Made by a program: the position numbers and the translations under genes. Source: Fibrobacterota bacterium (GTDB taxonomy: Bacteria; Fibrobacterota; Chitinivibrionia; Chitinivibrionales; Chitinispirillaceae). From it: a stretch of 64,000 nucleotides of DNA. Positions 17,838 through 25,359 of this stretch are shown here, in pieces (the first letter of the stretch is position 1; every line of letters starts with the position of its first letter). The DNA lies in assembly GCA_023459055.1 (NCBI GenBank), contig JAEWVR010000020.1:1-64000 (forward strand), in the 5' to 3' direction. The notes under the pieces were generated by a model. It had not been told where the DNA came from and made no database searches. It saw nothing but the letters and a program-made list of their open reading frames with translations.

Positions 17838-18638
17838 CTATTTTCCGATTCCTTTTTTTTGAACAACCCCCTTAATTTTTAAAAGTAATGAAACATGGTC
17901 AGCACTGATTTTGAATGTTTTTGATATTTCGTGTATGGCAACGCCTTTTTTGTATTCCTCATAAACAAGCGTTTCAATGTCCTCATTCTGAATATCCGTT
18001 ATTGCCTTGATGCGCTGAGTTGATGGGCGCGGTGGTTCTGTTTTATCATAATAATCAGATGCTTCATGCATTTTCTGTTTAATTTGATCTAACATCACCG
18101 GCAACATTGGCAGGGACAGCTCGCGACCTGTCCCTGCCAATGTTGCCGGTGATGCCGGTGTTTGATGAGTAATGGAGCGTTTCAATCGCGTCGCTGCATT
18201 CTTTTCCATAATTTTGTTTTTCCGATGCGTCCTGATAATGGCAATAATCATAAATGTGAATGAGAGTATTGCAATGGTGCTTGTGATCAGAATTATCCAG
18301 TCGAGTGACGATTGCGGATTGACAATATCGCTGATAGAAAATGGCAGCAGCATCGGTCCCTGTCCGACAGGTTGCTTTAAACCGGATTGAATTGATTGTT
18401 TCAATGCACGAAGGCTATCGACATAGAGCGATTGTTGCCCTTCAATCTCTTCAAAGTTCTCTCCGGCACGTTTCAGATGTTGTTTAACAATATCAAGGGA
18501 ATCAATTTTTTGAACGAGACGGTTATGTAATTCTATTGCAGCAGAGGTAGCTTTTTGCTCAACAGCTTCTGCATCACCCTTAAATAGTATAATCAAACTA
18601 AAGAGTGCCAAAAATATATAAAAAACCTTAAAGGGCAT
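17838..18638 (-). CDS. Membrane protein with C-terminal HTH-like domain, flagellar neighbourhood
   Basis: A 266-residue protein with an N-terminal hydrophobic segment, a coiled-coil (EQKATSAAIELHNRLVQK ... LKRAGENFEEIEGQQ), a membrane helix at about 113-135 (WIILITSTIAILSFTFMIIA), a linker, and a C-terminal helix-turn-helix-like segment (YKKGVAIHEISKTFKISAD). That tail resembles small flagellar-operon proteins of the DUF6115 type, but this is a weak recollection. A perfect 27-bp inverted repeat lies inside the coding sequence, in the linker just after the helix. It keeps the reading frame. Confidence 0.65.
   Translation of the reverse strand: MPFKVFYIFLALFSLIILFKGDAEAVEQKATSAAIELHNRLVQKIDSLDIVKQHLKRAGENFEEIEGQQSLYVDSLRALKQSIQSGLKQPVGQGPMLLPFSISDIVNPQSSLDWIILITSTIAILSFTFMIIAIIRTHRKNKIMEKNAATRLKRSITHQTPASPATLAGTGRELSLPMLPVMLDQIKQKMHEASDYYDKTEPPRPSTQRIKAITDIQNEDIETLVYEEYKKGVAIHEISKTFKISADHVSLLLKIKGVVQKKGIGK
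18093..18154. repeat. Perfect 27-bp inverted repeat inside a coding gene
   Basis: Arms 18093-18119 and 18128-18154 are exact reverse complements with an 8-base loop (CTCGCGAC). The repeat is GC-rich compared with its host gene, and its length (62 bases) with the loop does not disturb the frame of the surrounding protein. It encodes part of the linker after the membrane helix. Confidence 0.9.
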
Positions 18639-19094
18639 ATTCTACCTGCAAAGTTGTGGTAAATTCAATGGAACTTCAATTATATCATGCAATTCCATGA
18701 GAGTGCAAGAGTTGTTTCTTTAATTACTCTGTACATCAAGCAGCATTGTTACACACCTATTTGCTTAATGCACTGATTTTAAATAGGATAGGCTTTGAAT
18801 TCCAGTGAAAATACATTGCAGGGTGAATGCCGTAATTATCTAAAATGTAAGTAGTTGTCAGAAATATTTCAATAAAAGGATATAAATATTCATGGATAAT
18901 TAAAAGCATTTATTGCGTATGTCTGAGGTAGATTGTATATTTTTTTGAATATGACTCGCATCATTATTTCTTATTAAGTATACAGATTGTTTTGTATGCT
19001 TGATAGCATGCAGATGGAGCCGTTTAGTAGTTGCGGTTTAATGGCCTGTATATCAGGTAATGCTTTTTGAATCACAAAAGTATCGAATTAAAGT
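18639..19094. other. Divergent intergenic region, no gene seen
   Basis: 456 AT-rich bases between the divergent flagellar membrane-protein gene and the FHA gene. I see no ORF with a credible start, no RNA gene and no clear sigma70 or sigma54 box. One 7-bp hairpin with a 6-base loop lies at 18993-19012. Presumably it holds both promoters. Confidence 0.5.
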
Positions 19095-19982
19095 ATGGCA
19101 AAATTTACAGTCTATTTTAATGGCGAATGTATTAATGCATTCGAACTGGATGAACCGGTATTCTTTATTGGTAGACTTCCTGAAAATGCGATTTCCATTG
19201 CAAACATGGGCGTGTCGCGCAGGCATGCCAAGATTGAGGAGGATGCAGATCGTCAGTATGTTATAACCGATCTGAATTCACTCAACGGAACTTATGTAAA
19301 CGGAAAGCGGATCAAAAAGGCTAATCTTAACAGCGGTGATAAGATAGCTATTGGCAAATATACCATTTTATATGAAGACGCCGGGCGGCAGCACTATCAG
19401 GAAATAAATACAGAACCGGGTGAGCAGTCTGTTTTACCATCAGATGAATCACAGTTTCCTCCGACTGTTGTCAATCAGGACGCAATTGTTGAGGAGTTGA
19501 TGCCCGAATCTGATGTCGCAATTGATCAGAATGAAAGCTCATTTTTAGATATCATACCTGATGACTCTCTACAAAGTGATATCCCTGTAGTCACCGAAGA
19601 GAGGGACGATGATTCCTCCGGGGCGCAGGTACACGGGTCAGGAGATGTGTCAGAAGATGATGATCTTGATGAATCGTTGAAGCTTCGGGGCGGTTCCGGT
19701 GAGTCTGTGTTAATTGAAACGAATAAGCATGTTGTATATAAACTTGACAAGGCATTTATCACAATGGGCAATGGTGATAATGATGATATCTATGTGTCAG
19801 GATTTATGATTGGTGAGGGTCAGATCTCAATTGAAAAGCATCAGGATGGCTACATAATCTGTGCCAATAAATTTATTGGCAAGTTTAAGGTAAACGGTCA
19901 TTCTACCAAGTATCATATGCTTCAACATAAAGATCGTATTGAGATCGGATCAAGCACATTCAGATATATGGAGAATGGATAA
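19095..19982 (+). CDS. Double FHA-domain protein
   Basis: A 295-residue cytoplasmic protein. FHA domain 1 (about 1-95) has all the phosphothreonine-binding hallmarks: GRLPENAI, SRRHAKI and NSLNGTYVNGKRI. An acidic Ser/Asp/Glu-rich linker (about 100-205) follows. A second FHA-like domain (about 210-295) keeps the fold pattern (FITMGNGDNDDIYV ... RIEIGSSTFRY), but the SxxH and GTxxNG motifs are lost or altered. It may read out a Ser/Thr kinase such as the one at 457-2337; that link is inference. It lies 5 bases before the phosphoesterase gene, so an operon. Confidence 0.9.
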   Translation: MAKFTVYFNGECINAFELDEPVFFIGRLPENAISIANMGVSRRHAKIEEDADRQYVITDLNSLNGTYVNGKRIKKANLNSGDKIAIGKYTILYEDAGRQHYQEINTEPGEQSVLPSDESQFPPTVVNQDAIVEELMPESDVAIDQNESSFLDIIPDDSLQSDIPVVTEERDDDSSGAQVHGSGDVSEDDDLDESLKLRGGSGESVLIETNKHVVYKLDKAFITMGNGDNDDIYVSGFMIGEGQISIEKHQDGYIICANKFIGKFKVNGHSTKYHMLQHKDRIEIGSSTFRYMENG

Positions 19983-19987
19983 TTCCG

Positions 19988-20722
19988 ATGAGGTTCGCTT
20001 TTATTTCTGATATCCATGCAAATCTTGAAGCGCTTGAAGCGGTATTTGAAGATATCCAGGATCAGCGTATTGACGAAGTAATATGCCTTGGAGATATCGT
20101 AGGGTATGGAGCAAATCCTAATGAATGTTGTGACCTTGTCAACGAACGTTGCCCGGTAACGCTGCTTGGCAATCATGATGCAGCTGCGGTTGATCAGTTG
20201 TCAACACAGCATTTCAATATTCACGCTAAGATCGCAATAGAATGGACTGCGCAAAATCTTAAAACCGAGTCTGAACGTTTCTTGCGTACACTCCCTTATA
20301 AAGCAACAAAACCACAGATGACACTTGTTCATGCAACACCGTATGAACCAAATATGTGGTATTATATTACATCACTTGAAGAAGCCGCATTTAATTATCA
20401 GTTTTTTGATACACAGTTGTGTTTGGTAGGGCATACGCATATTCCAATTATTATTGTATTGGACAAAGACAAAGAGCTCTATGTTCATCAGGACACAGTG
20501 ATTCATCTTGACGATGTAAAAGAGAGTCGCCTTTTAATAAATGTTGGCAGCGTCGGTCAGCCACGGGACAGAAATCCAAGATCATGCTATGGTATTTTCG
20601 ATAGTGATGCCGGTGAGTTCTGTTATCGAAGAGTAAGCTACAATCTCGAAAAAACACAGGCAAAAATGAAGAAAATTAAAATGCCTGAATTTCTTATTTC
20701 ACGCCTTGCGGATGGCCGATAG
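19988..20722 (+). CDS. Calcineurin-like metallophosphoesterase
   Basis: A 244-residue metallophosphoesterase of the YfcE/Ap4A-hydrolase-like branch. Metal-binding motifs are all present: SDIHANLEA, GDIVGYGANP, LLGNHDAA, LVHATPY and LVGHTHIP. Substrate unknown: family members cleave phosphodiesters, phosphoproteins or dinucleotides. It starts 5 bases after the FHA gene, so the pair may form a phospho-signal reader and eraser, which is inference. It is the last intact gene before the mobile-element debris. Confidence 0.92.
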   Translation: MRFAFISDIHANLEALEAVFEDIQDQRIDEVICLGDIVGYGANPNECCDLVNERCPVTLLGNHDAAAVDQLSTQHFNIHAKIAIEWTAQNLKTESERFLRTLPYKATKPQMTLVHATPYEPNMWYYITSLEEAAFNYQFFDTQLCLVGHTHIPIIIVLDKDKELYVHQDTVIHLDDVKESRLLINVGSVGQPRDRNPRSCYGIFDSDAGEFCYRRVSYNLEKTQAKMKKIKMPEFLISRLADGR

Positions 20723-21433
20723 GCTTTCTGATTTTTCAACAAACTGAATGTGCTGCATTCAGAATTTCTCTGCTCTCACCTTATAGGTTCGATTCAACAT
20801 TATTTCGATTCTTTAAAGATCATCCAAGATTGAAAATTGAAACTGATACGCACTGATTTATTGTTCACAACAAATCAAAACGTATTCCTGTTGATGCGAT
20901 CGCAGCTGAACAGATAAAACAAATTGAAATCTATACGGTGTTTGTTAATGGTTCAGACCGTGATGTGTTTGTGTAATTTGACAAATTAATGATTCGTTTT
21001 GTACCTGATGAAATAAAGGCATACAAATGATATCTTGCAGTTCTGCTCTGGGAGGAAAATGGGTGGTATAATATCAAGGCGTGAGGCTATGTTCGCAACG
21101 CAAGGATCGCAGCATTGTTTTCAATCGTATTACACGCAAAAACAAAAGGGGTGGACTCATTGGTATCGTCAACTAAATCAGATCTTAATTCGAGCAATCC
21201 TGATGCAGGTGTTTTAAGTGCATTGTTTTCTTTGTTAAAATAGAATGTCAAAACAACGTTTTGCCTCAGGCGTTTTTTGTGTGGTAAAAGCATAATAAAC
21301 TAATACTTATTGTATGAAGATAAAAAGAAAAATGCAAAATCCGTTTTGTATTCGTCAGATGATTCCGGCCTCTATACGGCAGGGGGTAGCAGCCAACTGT
21401 TTTATCCCTTCACACACCACCATTTCAACTTAT
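20723..21433 (+). pseudogene. Decayed sequence, possibly an IS66-like transposase remnant
   Basis: No intact ORF. In one frame a stop-interrupted stretch reads RIPVDAIAAEQIKQIEIYTV and then FDKLMIRFVPDEIKAY (about 20870-21030). Another frame at about 21085-21243 reads RNARIAALFSIVLHAKTKG and ends LSALFSLLK before a stop. The pattern and order loosely recall the middle and C-terminal ends of IS66-type transposases, with most of the gene missing. Treat as unassigned degraded DNA. Confidence 0.3.
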
Positions 21434-21517
21434 GAAAAGCGACACAGAACCCTTTAACCTTTAACCAGAGTACATATTTCTTTCTAGTGATATTCATTTA
21501 TTAACGAAAGGATATGT

Positions 21518-23061
21518 ATGCCAAGGAGAAGTTCTGTGCGTCGCATACGCGAATGTTTACGACTGAATTTTGAAAATAAATTCAGTCAGGTCCTGATTTC
21601 AAATATGTTGCAGATTTCCCGCAGTACTGTGCAGGAGTATATCTCAAGACTTGCCATAGCGTCAATTAGCTACGATGATGCAGAATCGCTTACTGATGAA
21701 GCACTTGAAAGAATACTTTACAATAAGCCACGATCTGATCTACCCAATACCTCAAATAATAAGGAACTAAACTACAGCTACATTCATGCAGAGCTTGCCA
21801 AAAAAGGTGTTACATTACGCCTGCTTTGGGAAGAATACAAAAACACTTGTCCCAACGGGTACCAGTATAGTCAGTTCTGTTTTCATTATCAGCAGTGGAG
21901 AAAAACGCTAAAAGTGTATATGCACTAGCAGCATGTTGCAGGTGAACGAATGTATGTTGACTATTCAGGAAAGAAACCTTGTATTGTAAACCGTTTTACA
22001 GGTGAGATTGTCGAAGTTGAATTCTTTGTAATGTTCTGGGGATATAGTCAGTATTTCTATGCCGAAGTCCACGATAATCAGAAAAGTGAGATCTGGGTAA
22101 TGGGATATATGCGGGTGTTTGAGTTCTTTGGTTGTGTTGGTCAGCTTATTGTACCTGATAATTTAAAGAGTACCGTAACAATGGCTCGTATATATGATCC
22201 TGATGTTAACACATCCTACGAGTCGCTTGTAAATTACTACCATGTTGGCGTGCTTCCTGCACGTTCAAGTTACCCTAAAGATAAGGCAAAATTTGAAAAC
22301 AGTGTTCAATTGGTTCAACGTTGGATTCTTGCACGATTACGCAATCAGACGTTTCATAGCATAGCTGAACTCAACAGTGCTATCTGGCGCTTGCCTGACG
22401 ATTTAAGCAAACGGAAAATACAAAAAGTTAACAAAAGCCGTTACGATCTTTAGATTGAGGTCGATAAACCCAGTGCACAAGTATTACCGCAAACACGTAT
22501 ACATACACCGAATGGTATACCGCAAAAGTCAATATTGATTATCATGTCGATATAAGCAGCCGCTTCTACAGTGTACCATGGCACTACTATGGCCAAACTA
22601 TTAAAGCCTGCATTGAAGGTACCACCATATCAATGTATCTTAACAACAAAAGAATAGCATTGCATGGTGTAAAGAAAGAGGAATACGCCTTTTCCACCGA
22701 TAGTAGCCACATGCCACCACATCACAAGGCGCAGCATGATTGGAATATCGAGCGCATTTACAGTAATGCCCGGAATGTTGGAACGCATACAGAAACACTT
22801 GTAAAAAAGATTATCTCACTGTGTACCTTTCCTCCGCAGGGGTTGCGTCCATCGATGGGTATACTTGCACTTGGAACGCGTTATTGTAATGATCGTCTTG
22901 AAGCAGCCGCAGAAATAGCATTAACGTATAACCTTTACAAGGCACAACAGATCAAAGATATACTTCAAAACGGTAAGGATATAAACGTTGAGGAATCTGA
23001 AATGACAGTGGAAAACACAACTCAAATCAGAGGCCAGAACTATTATTCACAAATTAATTAA
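21518..23061 (+). pseudogene. istA: istA transposase, interrupted
   Basis: The reading frame has an HTH start (NMLQISRSTVQEYISRL) and the DDE region (RMYVDYSGKKP ... QLIVPDNLKSTV ... KDKAKFENSVQLVQRW). It is broken by in-frame TAG codons at 21926 and 22451 and by a frameshift near 22510. The C-terminal part resumes in another frame (VNIDYHVDISSRFYSVP ... LGTRYCNDRLEAAAEIA) and ends at 23061. Not counting these lesions it is full length for IS21-family IstA, so the decay is by point changes, not deletion. Confidence 0.88.
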
Positions 23062-23833
23062 TGATTACTACAGAAACAAAAATGGATACAATCATGATAG
23101 AAACGACACTCTAAAGACTTAACGAAATGCGTCTTTACTCGATGGTAGATAAGATTCGTCATCTTAGAGAATCCGGGCGGTATGCATCCCTTGGGCAGGA
23201 TGAGTTATTAGCAGTTATTGTTGAAGCCGAGTATGATACCAGGCGCAAGAAAAGGATAGGCCGATTCTTAATCTTGCATCCCTGAAAATGCCATCAGTGT
23301 GTTTTGAGGATATTAACTTCTCACCAAAACGTAATTTGCTCAAAGAACACTTGGGACCATTTATTAACTGTGATTATATCTGACAGCATAAAAATATTCT
23401 TTTGAGCGGGTTGACTGGATGTGGTAAAACATAACTTGCATGTGCTTTTGGACATTACGCATGCCTTAACGCGCACAGTGTTAAGTATTTCAGAGTATCA
23501 AAATTTCTTGAAACGGTGAATTCAGAACAATCTGTAGGAAACTATCTTAAAGCAATCGATAAAATCGGCAAGACAGAACTGTTAAAACTTGACGATCTGG
23601 GACCAGATCTGCTGACCCGCGTTCAAAGAAATCACTTGATGGAGGTAATTGAAGAACGGTATCTGTGTGGATCAACAATTGTAGCAAGTCAGCTTCCGTT
23701 TGAACAGTGGTATGATGTTTTCGGGGAATCGACCTCTGCTGATGCGATCTGTGACCGATTATTTCATAATGGATATAAATTACATCTGGAAGGAGATTCT
23801 TTAAGAAAAAATACCATCAAAAACAAATCATAA
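23061..23833 (+). pseudogene. istB: istB helper ATPase, interrupted
   Basis: It starts at the ATG overlapping the istA stop. The N-terminus (RLNEMRLYSMVDKIRHLRES) is preceded by an in-frame TAA at 23112. A frameshift near 23270 and further stops interrupt the AAA+ part. The Walker A motif survives as GLTGCGKT followed by a stop, and the C-terminal half (LLKLDDLGPDLL ... IVASQLPFEQWYDVFG) is open. Non-functional. Confidence 0.85.
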
Positions 23834-24161
23834 AGTATACTCTAAGCGTGTCGCTTTTCTTTGAAATTGCAGGGCGTGCCGAATAGCTCCGGAATCCTCT
23901 GTGGAATACGCTGAAATATGCAGAAAAACAAAAAAGAATTTATATAATTGGTTAAGTGATAAAATTTTCTACGTTTTATTTTTAACCACAATAAAGAAAG
24001 GTATCAACGTGGTAAATCGGTACATTATCTCTAAAGTAATCAATAGTATACATCTCTGAACCCACCGAATTTTTTTTAGTCGTTCCAACGCATTATTCAA
24101 AGATTTTTTTTAAAAAATTAAATGTTAAACTCGTTGGTATATGTATATAAATAAGTGGGTT

Positions 24162-24230
24162 GGCAAGTTTATACTCGGGAAAGTTGTGACTTGCCTTCCC
24201 ACGCGGAGGTATGCAAATTAATACACACCT
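24162..24230 (+). ncRNA. Conserved hairpin motif, copy A
   Basis: A 7-bp stem (GGCAAGT at 24162-24168, ACTTGCC at 24189-24195) closes a 20-base loop beginning TTATACTCGGGAAA and ending GTTGTG. After 7 bases comes GCGGAGG (24203-24209), then ATGCAAATTAATACA. The loop and 3' elements recur in copy B while the stem bases differ but still pair, the signature of a structured RNA. I cannot match it to a riboswitch class I know. Confidence 0.6.
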
Positions 24231-24562
24231 AATATTATTATATCATAATCTAAATAATATTCACTTACTTTTTTTTAATACGTAAAAAAATATTGATCTA
24301 ATTGGTGTTACCGGATGTAGAGATTTAGATGATGAATTGATGACTTTATTAAAATATAATATTTGATACAATCGTATATAAATATAATAATATATACGGT
24401 TGTAATTCAAATTTATAAGAAGCGATGTAGAATAACATGTGTGAGTGCAAATTAACCAATTGAAAGCTAGGCATACCCAATTATACTGTTTGAAAAAGTA
24501 AGATATTTTGTTTGTTTTTTTTTTTTCTTAAATTATATTAAGATAAATTGTCAAATAATATT

Positions 24563-24636
24563 ATAGGTGTTTATACTCGGGAAAAGTTGTGCGCCTATTT
24601 TATTTTGCGGAGGATGAAAGTTTATACAGGCTTATG
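24563..24636 (+). ncRNA. Conserved hairpin motif, copy B
   Basis: An 8-bp stem with two G-T pairs (ATAGGTGT at 24563-24570, GCGCCTAT at 24591-24598) closes a 20-base loop starting TTATACTCGGGAAAA, as in copy A. After 8 bases comes GCGGAGG (24607-24613), then ATGAAAGTTTATACA. It lies about 145 bases before the NusG-paralogue start chosen here, inside the likely 5' leader. Confidence 0.6.
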
Positions 24637-24781
24637 TTTGATTTGCATCGCCTGATTAAATCATCCCAAATGTAATATCTTTTAATTGTGGCTTCTAAAC
24701 GAAGCTATTTAGTTGTGTTGTATTTATTTGTCAAAACGTGTTGGTGACACCTACAGAGGAAAGGTACATTCGGGAATCAAT

Positions 24782-25336
24782 ATGACATTAGCAATTAAAG
24801 ATAATCCACCATCAAAAACATTTAGTTGTTCTGTTTCAGAAAAATGTGGAACTTGGTGGGTCGCAAATGTTAAGTCCAAACATGAAAAATCTTTTGCATT
24901 TGACCTTATAGATATGCAAATCGATTATTACTTACCGTATGTTGAGAAAAAAACTCTTCGTAGTGATGGAAAAACGCGAAAAAGTTACTTGATCCTTTTT
25001 CCATCGTATGTTCCGTTTATTGCTGATAACCCATACAAAGTGTTAAAGACTCAAAGGGTTTTGTCAATTCTACCAGTGGTGGCTCAGAGTACTTTCCGAA
25101 ATCAGTTGGAATGCATTTCAAAGGTAACTACATCCGGGATAAACATTTTACCGACAGAAATTAATCATCGTTTTCAAAATGATGATATCGTGGTTATTAC
25201 ATGTGGGCAATTTAAAGGTCTTGAAGGTAAAATAGTGGATATAAAAAATGAAAGATATCTCCTGTTTCCGGTTGAATCAATGGGATGTGCGATGGTCTGC
25301 GTATCTAATGATCATGTAGCACTACTGCAATCATAA
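24782..25336 (+). CDS. NusG paralogue, probable operon-specific antiterminator (LoaP/RfaH/UpxY type)
   Basis: A NusG-family protein of about 184 residues. The NGN domain is visible from WWVANVKSKHEKSFAFDL through YYLPYVEKKTL and YLILFPSYVPF, and the KOW motif at FQNDDIVVITCGQFKGLEGK. The ATG at 24782 is preferred over an upstream TTG at 24713, because the domain starts ~20 residues later and the extra segment has no NusG likeness. The divergent sequence and its place as first gene before a giant PKS operon match specialised NusG proteins. In Bacillus, LoaP promotes elongation through long polyketide operons; RfaH and UpxY act on other long operons. Its RNA or DNA target could be the leader hairpins. 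Confidence 0.82.
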   Translation: MTLAIKDNPPSKTFSCSVSEKCGTWWVANVKSKHEKSFAFDLIDMQIDYYLPYVEKKTLRSDGKTRKSYLILFPSYVPFIADNPYKVLKTQRVLSILPVVAQSTFRNQLECISKVTTSGINILPTEINHRFQNDDIVVITCGQFKGLEGKIVDIKNERYLLFPVESMGCAMVCVSNDHVALLQS

Positions 25337-25359
25337 TTAATTCTGCTGGAGTTTGATTA

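Larger units (their letters stand above)
21434..23859 (+). mobile_element. Decayed IS21-family insertion sequence
   Basis: A ~2.4-kb element bounded by perfect 12-bp inverted repeats, GAAAAGCGACAC at 21434-21445 and its complement at 23848-23859. It contains istA and istB in the usual order and overlap, both broken. No clear target-site duplication is seen, which fits an old insertion. It lies exactly at the border between ordinary chromosomal genes and the AT-rich biosynthetic island. Confidence 0.88.
23860..24781 (+). other. AT-rich leader region of the biosynthetic island
   Basis: About 920 very AT-rich bases between the IS21 remnant and the NusG paralogue with no credible gene. It contains two copies of a conserved hairpin motif (separate entries), a 14-bp stem at 24367-24404 (one G-T pair, 10-base loop), and a run of 13 T at 24515-24527 or nearby. 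It probably holds the promoter and long 5' leader of the whole operon. Confidence 0.6.

Noticed and set aside
19060..19266. An overlapping small gene at the start of the FHA gene
   Set aside because: It overlaps the FHA domain in another frame; the FHA frame carries all conserved residues.
21434..23859. Target-site duplication flanking the IS21 element
   Set aside because: The bases just outside the two terminal repeats do not form a direct repeat.
24162..24636. A known riboswitch class for the twin leader motif
   Set aside because: I compared it mentally with cyclic-di-GMP, purine, SAM, THF, preQ1, guanidine and cobalamin motifs; none fits the loop TTATACTCGGGAAA plus GCGGAGG. Left as unclassified.
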